A stretch of DNA of 64,000 nucleotides from Triplophysa rosa (lineage: Eukaryota > Chordata > Actinopteri > Cypriniformes > Nemacheilidae): positions 23,474,103-23,538,102 of the forward strand of contig NC_079891.1 in NCBI RefSeq assembly GCF_024868665.1, in the 5' to 3' direction. Of the stretch, positions 26,353 to 35,300 are shown in pieces. Both the position numbers and the translations under genes were made by a program. Position 1 is the first letter of the stretch. The number at the start of each line of letters is the position of its first letter. The notes under the pieces are model-generated. The model did not search any database. It saw only the letters and a list, made by a program, of their open reading frames with translations, and was not told the DNA's origin.

Positions 26353-29300
26353 AGGATAGTTGAAAGTAAAGCACTTCCTCTAAGAGAAGGGCCGAGTGTA
26401 CAATTACTTTCAAATGAAATTACCCCCTGATAGAAAACAGTATTCCATTATTATCAAGCTGACCTGTGTTGTATAATTACAACAAAAAGGGGTTTGTCGC
26501 TACTACAGACCCTGTCTACTCTGACTTATTAATAACAGACATAAACATGTGCTGAGTTTGTGCTAATTGACTGTAAAGAGTTGTTTCTTACTCTGCTATG
26601 CGCAGTAAAAATCCATCCACCTCTTCTAGAATATTTGCAGAGAAGAATTTAGGGAACTCGGTTGAAGACGGCGTTAACGACAGGGGTGGCATATGCTGTA
26701 AGGCTTTCCTAGAGAACAGTGAAAAAACAGTTAAATTAATTTAACAGGAATCCATCAGAACAATAAAATGACATTACCATGGTATTACTGCAATGTTTTA
26801 GAAATAGTTTATCAGGTTCTCTTTCATCATCTCGTGTTCGCGATCCACCTTTGGGAAGGGCATCTGTACCTGATCTCTGCAGAAGCATGCAATTGCACCA
26901 AGTCTGACTTGACAGACAGAAGCGTGAAGCCAATGCCAGGTAAGGCCCCACCCCCTTACCTGAGAGCATATAAGGTCTGCCTGCGCTGCTGTTCTCCAGC
27001 TGACATTCGCTTCTTGCGATCTCTGTACGGACACAAAATGCCAGGGCCATTTCTACACGGTCCTTATATGGTTGTAAGTGGCAAGTGTTTGAAGGGTGGT
27101 GTTATGGGCACGGTCTCGCATCACATCAGTGCTCAGTTCCTGATATTTTGTGTTTCTTACAGGACCTTATGGATAAAAGCAGGTCATTTTCCACAATTAA
27201 GGTCTACCTGGCAGCTATTTCTGCCTGTCATGTAGGCTTTGATGGCTCAACAGTCGGGCAGCATCCTTTAATCCGCAGATTTATGAAGGGTGCCCGTCGC
27301 TCCTTGCCAGTCATCAGGAAAACTGTCCCTAAATGGGACCTCTCCATGGTGCTGGAGGCCCTGTCTCAGTTTCCTTTTGAGCCCCTGGGAGGTATTTCCT
27401 TGAAGCTGCTGTCCTTCAAGACGGCTTTGCTTATGGCCTTGGCGTCAGCCAAACATATTAGTGAGCTACATGCACTCTCAGTACATCCCTCGTGCACTTA
27501 ATTCTCTCTGAGTGGAGATAAGGTTTTTCTTAAGCCAACCCTGGCTTTTATGCCTAAGTGCTTCCCTGCGTTCACATCGGAGGTGTTGGAGCTGTCCGCT
27601 TTTCACCCTCCGCCTTTTCCCTCTGTGGAGCATCAGAGGCTGAATGCTCTCTCCTGTTCATGCATTACAGACATATATGACCATGACTAGTGCTTTCTGG
27701 AAGAGCAACCAGCTCTCTCTACCCTCTATCATGGACATATACACCAAACGCTGCATCCGTAAAGCTACCAGCATCGTAGCTGACCCCACTCACCCCTCTC
27801 ATGCACTTTTCACCCTTCTGCCTTCTGGAAAAAGGTACTGGAGCATTCGTGCCCTCACCTCCAGACTGTGCAACAGCTTCTTTCCACAAGCCATTCGACT
27901 CCTAAATAAAAAGACTCAGGACTAACACATATACATTGTAACACCCTGTTTTGTAGCACGGCAAAACAGCTATGTGTGTGGATTAGGGTTGACAGGAGCA
28001 TGATTTTTGGATGTGTCGAGCACCGCCCCTAAATCATCCTTGGGGGTGACCGTCTTTTTCTGGCTTAAGGAACCTCACTGTATTGGGCGCTGTCCATGTC
28101 TCTCCCATAGGTGGATCTCGAACACGAGATGATGAAAGAGAACAATAGGTTACTCCTATAACCCCAGCTCTCTTAAACATCGAGTGGAGAGATCCACCAG
28201 CTTTGCTCAGCTTGCTGGACGAGAAGCGAATATATTTACTGGAGAACAGCAGCGCAGGCAGACCTTATTTGTTCTCAGGTAAGGGGGTGGGGCCTTACCT
28301 GGCATTGGCTGCGCGCTTCTGTCTGTCTAGCCAGACTTGGTGCAATTGGATGCTTCTGCAGAGGTCAGGTACGAATGCCCTTCCCATAGGTGGATCTCTC
28401 CACTCGATGTTTCTGTTCGATGTTTCTCATTGTTTTTTGTACTATGGGAATTATTTGATTCTAGAACATGTACTAAAGTAATACAGTATTTTTTATTTAA
28501 GAACCCTGGAGTAAACTTCATCTGAAAATAGAATATATTATATCATTTTTTATTATATAATACCATAGTTTTACCATCTGACACTCTACTACACCTAGAA
28601 TTTTTTTGTATGGGTAAGCCATTAACTTTTTAACTTATCATCAACTTATCACAACTAAAAATGTGATTGTTAATGTAAAACTAATACTTTTTATGATAAC
28701 TGTAAAGGGAGGCTAAGAAAGTGGAAAAATACAGCTTCCAGTCAGGAAACAAGGCTATAAAGTGTGACAATAACAAAACTAGTATAATGCAATCACCACC
28801 ACTCTTTCAGAGAAGAAAAATTATCTGTTTCTCCCTGACTTACTGTGTGCTCTGTAAGACGGTCTGTGCAAGCACCGGGTTGGTTTCCATGGAAGCAGTG
28901 ACCAGAGATGTGAGCAGTGACAGATACCATATAGCCGAGGCGTCGGATACCGAGACCTCCTTGCTCTTGGTGATCTGGTAGCCCATTGTCTTCAGACCGT
29001 GAATACGTGTGTCACAGCCATCGCTCAGGCAGCGCTTAATGTTTATCTGAATATCTGTGAGAGTGAGACAAAGAGCTTAAATCCTCAAAGATTTGCCTTC
29101 GTGTGAGTTTAGAAAGTCTTCTAGAATGATAATATTTACATGGACATAACTTAAGTACATATTTAAAACACAATAAAGAATGGACATTTTACTCTGCTAG
29201 CTTAATTAAATACAATTGCAGAAAAAAATATTAAAATTTGCTTCCAAACTGTCAATAAGAAAATTCTGCTGTATATGGGGGTGTTTACAGGGATGGGTGA

Positions 29301-32300
29301 TGTTGGCGTTGTCCAGCAGCGGTACGTATCCCGTGACATTACTCGGGATCCTCACGTCTCTGATCTCCTGCAAGGATCGCTGGTTCTTCCCCACAGCTAT
29401 GGACACAAGCTGAGGCATGTAACTGTGGTCATTTGACGCTACTGCAATGGCCAGTCGTCTCAATACTATGTCTGGCTTCATTTTTAACCTGTGCAAGAAT
29501 GAGGGTACAAGGCAGTGAGGGTACTGATCAATCACAAAATGTTTATGGTTTCTGAAACTCATGTGAGAAAGTAAATAACCAAGTGATAAACAAAAGCCAA
29601 GGAATGTGTGACGTCAGCTAAACGTTCCCGATTTACACACTAAGCAACACACAAGTTAATATTTATCTAAATTCCTTTTAAATACACAAGTAAGTTGAGT
29701 AGCTTACCTTATCCAGTGTGAGCGAGCGCTGCCGTCCGACTGCCAGAAAGACACAGTCTCTCCATTGGTCAGTTTGGGGATGTCAGCACTGTTGGACGAA
29801 GCCTCGATAAAGCTGTAACACTGCGTGACCACTTTGACCTTATCCACGTCAGGGTCATGATTCAGTTCTGACCTGTACTGGATGTCTAGATCTGAGAGGA
29901 GAAAGAAAAAGTAAATGATGAACAGCGTGCCAGCAGCGGCTTTACACTAAATCTCTTGTCATTTTTTTTAAGACAGGTTTCCCAAACACTTTATTTTCCA
30001 GGTGTTTGCATACATAAGATCATATAGGAATGGCAATCGGCACAGCCCAATTACAATCCGTTCTCTGCCCACTCAGGATTGGTCAATTGTCTGTTGCCTG
30101 GCAACCAGTTTCTCTTTAGCTGACAGAGCAAACTATTTGAGCCAAGTAAATGGGTAAAAAGAAAATATCTTCCTTCATAACCAACTGCTTTTTACATCAA
30201 AATACAGTCTGTAAACTTGTTACCAACACAACAACTGGCGAATTTATATTACATTCCAAAGCTGCCAAAGAGTGGAAAATGAAACCATATCTGTAAAGGC
30301 AGGGCCGGATTGGCACAGAATTGAACGGTTAAGCAGTTATGGCTTTTGCACTGGAGGAACATTTTTGTAGTTCCAGAACTATTTGGCGGAAGAAGCCGCT
30401 CATTGTTGTGTTCGCACCACAGGAACTGGGAATGGTTTTAGTTCAGCAATGTCTTTGTCTGCGCATTGTTTATCACCGTCTGTGTGATGCTGTATGTATT
30501 ATGGGCTAGTTGAACAAGCACTGGTGAGCTTTTGCGACGCCAGGGTCGGCAGACTAATTTCCGGTTGTATAACACTATCGAGTTCTTTTGGCTTAACGAA
30601 GTGTTCAGCAATGTAAAAAGGATCTGTCATATTGCTGATATATAACCTTCTTTTTTTAATTAAAAAACACCCATATTTGCCTGCCAAAAATCCTCATTTT
30701 CCCATACAGTGAAATAGGACCGGAAATTAGTCTGCCGATCCTTGCGTCCCAAAAGCTCATTGGTGCCATCTTGTGCAACTAGCAATTGCAAATAGGACAT
30801 TTCATCTCTCAGTCCTCTTTCAATCGCAACTGTAATGTCTACATTACATCTCAGCTACCATGAAACCCTCGTAACTATGCTATACCTGGTGCGAAAGCAG
30901 CTAATGAGAAGAACAGTTTGGTCTGGCTGTGGAAAAGTGACTCAAGTGTAATACTGGTATACACTTTGCACTCTCAGTTTCTCACTGTTTAAACAAAACA
31001 GACTGGGTTGTATATTTGTATGGCATTCATTTTCACCTTTCTCTTTCTGCAGCAGACAATCCAGGAAGTCCTGCACTACAGATGACCTCATCGTACAGAT
31101 GCTGTTGTAGCCCTCCAGCACAGGGAATGGGATGGCACTGCTGGGGATGCGGTTCCTGTGCAAAAACTTCAGGACCTTGGAGGCATGTGCTTTAAGACGG
31201 TCCTTGGACTTGGAAAAGATATCCACAAATCCTGAAGAAGCGTGGAGGGGACAGAAATTAGGTACAACAAAACATATAATTGTCTATAACTTGCATAATT
31301 ACAACAGTGAATTTCCACTCATGCTGCCAAGAACATGAATGTTAGCCTCCAAATTGAGGAGAAACATTGAAATCAGTAATCATTTTCATGCCCGCTCCGC
31401 TCCCCCACCTGGTGTCAGAGAGCATGCCTGGAGCTGCCTGATCACATGACTGAGTTCTCCCTGCAGATTGGCTCCATTGGAGTTCTTCAGTACCATCAGC
31501 ATGTTCTCCACATCAACAATTCCATCGCCCTCAGCATCAAACTGACCAAAGGCCTGTACAACACAAGTTACAAAAGTTAAATTTTTTGTCTGTGCATCCT
31601 GTGGTACAAATATCAGGTAGCACATATATGGGAAAAGACACAAAAAATCAAAAGGAGGTTGTGACAAAGATAAAACCAACAGTCGCTGTTGGCATCTATA
31701 GCTCCATCTGATTGGCTGACTATTCTACCAAACACACAAGTCAGCATTCAATTCATTTGAAAAGCAAATGAAAGAGTCATGCTTAAAGCAGTGAAGCCTT
31801 TTTAAGAAGCTTATAATACAAGGCAATACAGAAAACAAACAGGTACCATAGTGCAACTATGTGCTTTGAGCAAGGTACCATGGAAAATGCCCTAATGGAA
31901 AAAATATAGAAATCCTAATGGATTTAAAGGGATAGTTCACCCAAAAATAAAAAATGATGTCATAATTTATTCACTCTCATGCCGTATACAAATCCTGTAT
32001 ATGACTCTTCCTTCTGTGGAACACAAAAGATTATATTTTGAGAAAGGAGGCTTTGTGTCCATGGAAGTCAATGGGGTCCAATACTGTATGGGTTCTAAGA
32101 TGAAAAAGAACAACAAACAGATTTGGAATGACATGAGGGTGAGTAAACGATAAAATAACTTTCATTATTGCGTCAACTATCCCTTTAACAATGACAATAG
32201 GAATTGTATTGGTTTTATTGGAAACTATAGTATAATGGTCTCTGTGAGTCTCTATTGGTGTCTATATGTATTGGTGGGATGTTAGTTGGCGAATTAGAAA

Positions 32301-33578
32301 AAAACGCCATTGAGTGACCTACTGGAATAAAGCCTAAAACACACAACATCAAGACATTGTAGTTGGTTTAATGGTAAACAGCTTATGGTTCATATCATAA
32401 TGGCATTTCTAAAAGACACTGTGGTATAAAGACTTATGGTTAACATCTGATATCACCCCAACCATGGACATTTTGTGAGAGTACTGTGAGCCAATCACAG
32501 ATAACAAATCTATCTAGTATGCTCTTGATATGGATTTCATTTAAAGCATGTTGCTATGTTTGCAACACCTATGCAGCTAATTTCATTGTGTTTACATTAG
32601 GCACATGTGAACAAATTAATCAATGCTGTTGATTGTCACAGCACATGAAAACCAGTCAGGCCGGTTTAGTGCCCATGTGTTAACCAAAAATAGGTTAAGG
32701 AGCAATATGTTCTGGTCAGTGTAAACAAACCCTTGCAACTGCCGTTTTAAGGGCCACAAAATGAGAAGCTGCCCACAGAGGGTGACACACCTATTATCCC
32801 TAGATAGACAGCTAACTTGGTTTTGAGACAGTCAGCAAATAGACTGCAAACATAAAGATTACACAGCATGACCACTGAAATAAATAGACAGAAAGCAGTG
32901 GAGTGAATTTGACGACTCTGAGTTGTTTGTCAGTAGTTTTGCAGTACAAAATATGCTGGTTTACGTTAGGCTACCTAACAATTCGCCATTTAAGTAACTT
33001 GAAGACTTAAATAGACTAGCAACCTTTTCTTAAGTGCTTTGCTCAAATGTACAACTTTTCAATCTTGTTAAAAATTGGGATACACGACACAGTGCCCACC
33101 ATGTAATTCATCATCTATATAGGTTCCTGGTTAACGATACCTCTTCGCAATCCTCTCTGGGCGCATCTCTGCTCTCCAGCATCTCGCAGAACTGCTCCAG
33201 GGTGACGGACTCCTCTCCGCGGCTCAGCCGCTCCTCCAGCCAGCGCACCAGAGCGCTGTCGTTTCGCGCCAGCACCGACTCTGAAATGGCGACCCACGAG
33301 TCGCTCATACGGGCCGCTGCCTCTCTCAGCTTTACCTGCTCTAGCAGAGCTTCGGGGGTGGGGAGACCGTAGCTAGGCGCCGGCATATTCGCGGATCCTC
33401 TTCCGCTTCTCCCCGGAGCGGAGCCTCCTCCGCCACCGCCACCGCCTGCACCTCCGCTGCCAGCCCTGGTGCCTGTGGCCGCAGAGGCCGGGCTGCCCTC
33501 GGCGAAAACCGGGCTCTCCGTTTCTACATCCTCTTCATCGCCGCTTCCAGCGCCACAGCCGCTCTCTGCGTTCCCCAT
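1161..33578 (-). CDS. zzef1: Zinc finger ZZ-type and EF-hand domain protein 1 (52 exons; 3' end outside window)
   Basis: Giant scaffold-like protein (about 2,960 aa in human) with EF-hand, DOC/APC10-like domain, two CUB-like modules and two ZZ fingers; ZZ domains in this family bind histone H3 tails and SUMO. Exons (high to low): 33578-33141, 31553-31409, 31231-31037, 29891-29708, 29488-29289, 29054-28844, 26708-26592, 25997-25819, 25573-25475, 25363-25272, 25148-25003, 24833-24728, 24580-24362, 24185-24094, 23860-23658, 23493-23360, 22626-22556, 22472-22358, 20269-20110, 19948-19827, 18926-18804, 18289-18120, 18007-17926, 17583-17382, 17218-17088, 17000-16757, 16670-16591, 16500-16410, 16324-15817, 15700-15536, 15448-15329, 15208-15047, 14024-13895, 13094-12956, 12542-12377, 12049-11787, 11670-11501, 11176-11035, 10472-10309, 10171-9891, 9201-9027, 8501-8369, 8243-8014, 7756-7439, 5956-5856, 5700-5565, 5485-5126, 5037-4894, 4777-4609, 3130-3032, 2211-2046, 1311-1161. 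All phases join (2,981 codons). One in-frame TAA lies in exon 48. The terminal exon(s), about 60 codons, are left of base 1. Confidence 0.96.
3488..4048. repeat. TTAA-flanked MITE, family A, complete copy
   Basis: A 561-bp element bounded by TTAA (3484-3487 and 4049-4052). Ends are AGGGGTCACATGAC and CATATGACCCCT, imperfect terminal inverted repeats. Other copies lie at 21301-21766 (decayed) and 51693-55169 (interrupted). TTAA target duplication suggests piggyBac-type mobilisation, but no transposase is encoded. Confidence 0.75.
4281..4438 (+). repeat. tRNA-derived SINE (copy 1)
   Basis: It begins with a tRNA-like head containing A-box TAGCTCAGTGGTTAGAGCA and B-box GGTTCGATCCC, followed by a short body and a tail ending aaatgtaaatgtaa. 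The head is not a functional tRNA because the 3' acceptor half does not pair. A related copy lies on the minus strand at 18628-18783. Confidence 0.8.
4894..5037 (-). other. zzef1: zzef1 exon 48 with in-frame TAA (premature stop)
   Basis: This 144-bp exon (48 codons, phase 0 at both ends) has clean splice sites: acceptor CAG before 5037 and donor GGG|GTATAC after 4894. It reads ILQKVLRGC...VRESKHP, then TAA at 4915-4917 (codon about 2779), then DNNTNFG up to the donor, where exon 49 continues DKVHIPG in frame. From memory the human protein has Tyr at the stop position, so one base change (TAT/TAC to TAA) would explain it. Codons after the stop still look conserved. Skipping this exon would keep the frame. 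It could be an assembly error, a natural null allele, or early decay of a duplicated copy. Confidence 0.85.
5985..6293. repeat. AT-rich MITE with long imperfect inverted ends
   Basis: The left end (aataaggtgct...gttaacaattag) and the right end (...attaacaaatagcactttatt) are inverted copies, and the interior is full of ttagctaatg/gttaatgcatt motifs. It lies in the zzef1 intron upstream of exon 45. No coding capacity. Confidence 0.6.
6650..7020. repeat. Probable MITE with GC-rich inverted ends
   Basis: The left side (gtttacgtgtacgcgaatg) and the right side (cctcgcgtacgtgtaaaac) are approximate inverted repeats with a CpG-rich interior, unlike the AT-rich introns around it. Borders and target duplication are unclear. 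Confidence 0.45.
7062..7362. repeat. TTAA-flanked MITE, family B, copy 1
   Basis: The body has tctgtcatcatttactcacc and cctgtatgactttcttt, and the right end is GGTGAACTATCACT followed by TTAA. The left end is decayed. It lies between zzef1 exons 44 and 45. Confidence 0.7.
10529..10926. repeat. TTAA-type MITE, family D
   Basis: Left end AGGTACAGTGG and right end CATTGGACCT followed by TTAA are inverted; the left TTAA is decayed (TTCA). The interior contains the motif atctagtggtgaggttg. It lies between zzef1 exons 39 and 38. Confidence 0.55.
11250..11460. repeat. TTAA-type MITE, family B, truncated copy
   Basis: It starts ttttaaaggaagagatcgctcaa and shares the tcattatttgctcactctc and cctgtatgactt motifs of family B. 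The right part is rearranged or truncated before zzef1 exon 37. Confidence 0.6.
12377..13094 (-). other. zzef1: zzef1 exons 34-35: tandem ZZ zinc fingers
   Basis: Exon 34 (13094-12956) encodes CDGCERIAPWHRYRCLQC followed by DMDLCKTC, and exon 35 (12542-12377) encodes CDHCQGLIVGSRINCNVC followed by DFDLCFGC. Both have the paired CxxC...CxxC...CxxC spacing of ZZ fingers, at about residues 1830-1857 and 1880-1907. All zinc ligands are present. ZZ fingers of this family recognise the free N-terminus of histone H3-like peptides. Confidence 0.93.
12569..12850. repeat. TTAA-flanked MITE, family B, abutting zzef1 exon 35
   Basis: The left end AGGGATAGTTCACCC follows TTAA (12565-12568); the right end is decayed (ttgggcaaactatc). 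The left end is only about 26 bp from the acceptor of zzef1 exon 35 (12542), so it lies where the branch point of that intron would be expected. Confidence 0.7.
14575..14978. repeat. MITE related to family B
   Basis: It opens with TTAA then aatgatagttcacccaaaa and closes near ttgagtgaattatccta. The middle differs from typical family B. It lies between zzef1 exons 33 and 32. Confidence 0.6.
15817..16324 (-). other. zzef1: zzef1 exon 29: largest internal exon, Ser/Pro/Glu-rich disordered linker
   Basis: A 508-bp exon encoding a Ser/Pro/Glu-rich, probably disordered segment (runs such as SPSPSISQTPEG) followed by a more ordered RGRLRLLSLRSLEEPRM and a conserved helical stretch ending MVISES. 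Its acceptor is preceded by a (CT)n microsatellite on the coding strand (16329-16350). The opposite strand carries long open frames here; they are shadows. Confidence 0.85.
16329..16350. repeat. (GA)n microsatellite
   Basis: About 11 GA units. On the coding (minus) strand this is (CT)n and ends 5 bp before the acceptor of zzef1 exon 29, so it forms most of that polypyrimidine tract. Confidence 0.95.
17382..18289 (-). other. zzef1: zzef1 exons 22-24: first CUB-like module
   Basis: Exons 18289-18120, 18007-17926 and 17583-17382 encode a beta-rich module with the signature FEVEFDERCETEKRYDYLEF, then a WPKKVTF strand and the block NNEWGYKFTVTAYG. This block recurs near the C-terminus (exons 49-50), so the protein carries the module twice. 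The CUB-like label is from knowledge of ZZEF1; the repeat itself is visible in the sequence. Confidence 0.8.
18628..18783 (-). repeat. tRNA-derived SINE (copy 2)
   Basis: The reverse complement begins ggttcctgtagcttaactgg, with a decayed B-box and the same 3' body as the copy at 4281. The head ends 20 bp downstream (in gene direction) of the 5' splice site of zzef1 exon 21 (18804). Confidence 0.75.
19057..19460. repeat. TTAA-flanked MITE, family C, copy 1
   Basis: A 404-bp element flanked by TTAA (19053-19056, 19461-19464), with ends AGTCCCAGAGAA and TTCACAGGGACT. It is about 85-90% like the copy at 48994-49357 by eye. Noncoding; the open frames inside it recur in both copies only because of the repeat. 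Confidence 0.8.
20389..21263. mobile_element. Non-autonomous hAT element with CCCGA-rich subterminal repeats
   Basis: An 875-bp element with ends TAGAGGTCCAAA and GAAGACCTCTA and a perfect 8-bp target duplication CTCTGTAT (20381-20388 and 21264-21271), the length typical of hAT. The first ~200 bp carry many degenerate GACCCGAACCCG units, which may be transposase-binding subterminal repeats. No transposase found. Confidence 0.85.
21301..21766. repeat. TTAA-type MITE, family A, decayed copy
   Basis: It shares gagtcatatgacacggctaa, the tttgggcggtcttagtcaaa block and the final cgcaccatatga with the copies at 3488 and 51693. Both TTAA flanks are decayed. Confidence 0.65.
21795..22285. mobile_element. 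Non-autonomous hAT element, AT-rich (AGTTACT family)
   Basis: A 491-bp element with ends CAGTGTTGGGTAAGTTACT and AGTTACACCCAACACTG, and a perfect 8-bp duplication GGCACGTG at 21787-21794 and 22286-22293. The interior is full of tagttact/agtaattaa motifs. No coding capacity. Confidence 0.88.
22801..23090. repeat. TTAA-type MITE, family B copy
   Basis: Starts taaagggatagtt and ends ttttttgggtgaaatac, with the internal tcttttgtgttcaacaaaag inverted pair. It lies between zzef1 exons 17 and 16. Confidence 0.6.
26001..26084. repeat. (GA)n microsatellite adjoining zzef1 exon 8
   Basis: About 42 GA units with one interruption. On the gene strand this is (CT)n ending directly in CTAG|CTGC, so it is the polypyrimidine tract and 3' splice site of exon 8 (25997-25819). 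Confidence 0.97.
26281..26348. repeat. Second (GA)n microsatellite in the same intron
   Basis: About 34 pure GA units, about 195 bp from the first run. Both lie between zzef1 exons 7 and 8. Confidence 0.97.
26814..28405 (+). mobile_element. DIRS-like retrotransposon remnant (tyrosine recombinase type)
   Basis: Inverted terminal repeats of about 200 bp: 26814-27015 against 28200-28405. Inside, 27130-27680 encodes in pieces a DIRS-type tyrosine recombinase fragment (SFSTIKVYLAAISACHVG, LSFKTALLMALASAKH), with a stop and a frame change. At 28100-28200 there is an inverse copy of the left end next to the right repeat, resembling the internal complementary region of DIRS elements. Gag, RT and RNase H are missing. 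It lies in the zzef1 intron between exons 6 and 7. Confidence 0.75.
27679..27980 (+). mobile_element. 5'-truncated LINE tail inserted in the DIRS remnant
   Basis: The frame switches at about 27679 from recombinase-like to a sequence reading SIMDIYTKRCIRKATSIV and FTLLPSGKRYWSIR...NSFFPQAIRLLN, stopping at 27923-27925. This looks like the C-terminal end of a fish non-LTR retrotransposon ORF2. No target duplication or poly-A tail was confirmed. Confidence 0.5.
28844..29891 (-). other. zzef1: zzef1 exons 4-6: DOC/APC10-like domain
   Basis: Exons 29891-29708, 29488-29289 and 29054-28844 encode about residues 260-457. The stretch with SFWQSDGSARSHWIR is the typical opening of a DOC (APC10) jelly-roll domain, followed by RLAIAVASNDHSYMPQ and SIAVGKN. 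In APC10 this fold contacts substrate and anaphase-promoting-complex subunits; in ZZEF1 its partner is not established. No key motif is missing. Confidence 0.85.
30521..30765. repeat. Fold-back repeat, zzef1 intron 3
   Basis: The left arm tgagcttttgcgacgcc...gcagactaatttccgg (30522-30565) is an inverted, slightly diverged copy of the right arm ccggaaattagtctgcc...cccaaaagctca (30720-30762), with about 155 bp between. It is likely a MITE. Confidence 0.65.
31409..33578 (-). other. zzef1: zzef1 exons 1-2: N-terminus with myristoylation motif, low-complexity linker and EF-hand
   Basis: The start at 33578 has a good Kozak context (A at -3, G at +4). The protein opens MGNAES, which fits the N-myristoylation pattern (Gly2, Ser6); from memory the human protein also starts MGNA with Ser6. 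A Gly/Ala/Ser-rich stretch of about 50 residues follows, then a conserved helical region (LPTPEALLEQVKLREAA). Exon 2 (31553-31409) encodes an EF-hand whose loop reads DAEGDGIVDVEN at about residues 152-163, so it has the Asp-x-Glu-Gly-Asp-Gly calcium-binding pattern and looks functional. Exon 1 ends at phase 0. Confidence 0.9.
31928..32184. repeat. TTAA-flanked MITE, family B, complete
   Basis: TTAA at 31924-31927 and 32185-32188; ends AGGGATAGTTCACCC and CAACTATCCCT. It lies in zzef1 intron 1. Confidence 0.8.
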
Positions 33579-34088
33579 GCTGTTCTGCGGCCTCGGGCTC
33601 TCTGCCGATAGCCTTCAGCCCGGGTTTTAAGTTTTGTTTTAGTGTCTGGTTTGGCCAGTCCAGATTGCTTTGCCAGTCAGCGCGTTCCTCCGCTGTCACT
33701 ACCGCATTGACGGGCTCCGCCAGCTGACGTCATGTTTGTCAGCAAAAACTTTGGTCCCTTCCGTGTGGTCCGTTGACGCCCGCTGCACTAACACGCCCCC
33801 TAGCGTCTCACCTCCAGTATTTACAATGATTCTTTTTGGGTGTTGTGATGTTTATGTGTTTATTTATTTTTAATGCAGCACGGCAAACAAATAAATTAGA
33901 TTTTAACTCAAATAAACGGGGATACATCATACTACACAGCTCAAAATTAAATGACTTCCGTAAGATGTGTGCGCATGCGCATTCCGAAAACATATGATGC
34001 ACGATGTGATGATGATGTCCGGAACGTCTGGTCTTTTTATTTTAAATGCTGACTGCCTGGTGTCTTGCCGGAATACATTGTATACACA
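33579..34088. promoter_or_regulatory. Bidirectional promoter zzef1 / cyb5d2
   Basis: The two start codons are divergent and 510 bp apart, so both 5' UTRs and promoters share this interval. A perfect CRE, TGACGTCA, lies at 33725-33732 and an NRF1-type palindrome GCGCATGCGC at 33971-33980. ETS-like CTTCCG and CCGGAA lie near 33955 and 34018. No TATA box is obvious. TSS positions are not determined. Confidence 0.75.
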
Positions 34089-35150
34089 ATGTTGAAATAT
34101 TTAATACCTCTTGTTTCAGTAGTCTTGGCTGTGTGGACGGTGCCCGAGTGGCTCGCATTTCCGATCTATGGCAATGTGGTAAATGTATTGGAGTCGTGGC
34201 TGCGGCAGTCGGTCAGTGATCTGTCATCCTTTACACCGGAGCGCATGCTGACCGAAGACGAGCTGTCACTATACAACGGAGAGCCGAACAGTAAGGGATT
34301 GTACCTGGCGATCTTAGGACAGGTGTTTGACGTTGAACGTGGGAGGAAACACTACGGACCTGGCGGCGGTTACCATTTCTTTACAGGTTAATTCAATAAA
34401 CGTATACTGTAAGTGGTGACGTTAAAAGCACTGCTTTGCATTCTCCACTGACTTGTGTGTTTGTTCAGGTAAAGATGCATCGAGGGCGTTTATCACAGGT
34501 GATTTCACAGACACCGGCTTATCTAATGACGTCTCAGATTTCTCTGAGCCACAGATTGTGGCGCTTCATGATTGGTTGTCATTTTATCAGAGGGACTACA
34601 TTCCAGTTGGTGGGTACCACAGCAATTGGGGTTTTTCATCATTATGTGAACTTTAATGTCTGACGTCATCTACTGAATATTTCTCTTTCTGTATGGCCCC
34701 TGTGCTGCAGGTAAACTGATAGGCCGGTTCTACGCAGAAACCGGGCAGCCCACTGATGCTCTGCGGCTGGTGGAGTCTGTTTTATCAGATGGGTTGAAGA
34801 AAAAGGCTCAGGCTCAGAATGAGATGCAGCTTTACCCATCCTGTAACTCAGAATGGATTGAAGCCAGTGGGGGACGGGTATGGTGCTCTAAAAAGAGGTA
34901 ACTTTCTTTCTATATCTGCTGTCCTGTGTACATCTGTCATTGGATATAACAAGTGTTTTTGATTTTCTCTAGCGGTGGTATTCACAGAGACTGGGTCGGA
35001 GTACCCAGAATGCTCTTCACCCCTGGATCCGGCCACTCCCGATGCGTGTGTATCCAACCATCCAATCCAATCCATTCCGAGAACCGGAACCTGAGAGAAT
35101 ACAAGGACTGTCCTCCTCACTTAGACTCTTGTCGTATCACCAAAGACTGA
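34089..35150 (+). CDS. cyb5d2: Neuferricin (cytochrome b5 domain-containing protein 2)
   Basis: Secreted or membrane-associated heme-binding protein of the MAPR family; reported roles in neuronal differentiation and steroid-related P450 chemistry. Exons: 34089-34386, 34469-34609, 34711-34897, 34973-35150, joining in frame to 267 aa (human 264). The N-terminus is a hydrophobic signal or anchor (MLKYLIPLVSVVLAVW). The cytochrome b5/MAPR fold follows, with LSLYNGEPNSKGLYLAILGQ and VFDVERGRKHYGPGGGYHFF, then GKDASRAF and DVSDFSEPQ. The C-terminal part is Cys-rich (YPSCNSEW, VWCSK, RCVCI, DCPPH). An upstream in-frame ATG at 34065 would add 8 residues; I prefer 34089 because it gives a standard signal peptide. 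Head-to-head with zzef1, tail-to-tail with ankfy1. Confidence 0.95.
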
Positions 35151-35300
35151 ATTTCTAGCTTTGTCACTCTCCAAGAGCTGCTCGATTGGTTTGGGTTTTA
35201 AAAACCATCACCTTGTTATGAATTATCAAAGCAGGTGTAATGCTAAAATGAACAATGCTGTTCTTATTTAAATAGCAATTTACAATGTAAGTAATTGTTT

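Noticed and set aside
26111..26413. Minus-strand ORF with a long Ser-Leu run
   Set aside because: The run is the translation of the (CT)n microsatellite; no family resemblance.
27085..27501. Host gene encoding a recombinase-like protein
   Set aside because: It lies between inverted DIRS-type repeats, lacks a valid start and is interrupted by a stop; it is a retroelement remnant.
34065..34088. Upstream ATG as the cyb5d2 start
   Set aside because: It would place charged and polar residues before the signal peptide; the ATG at 34089 fits the family better, though the upstream one cannot be excluded.
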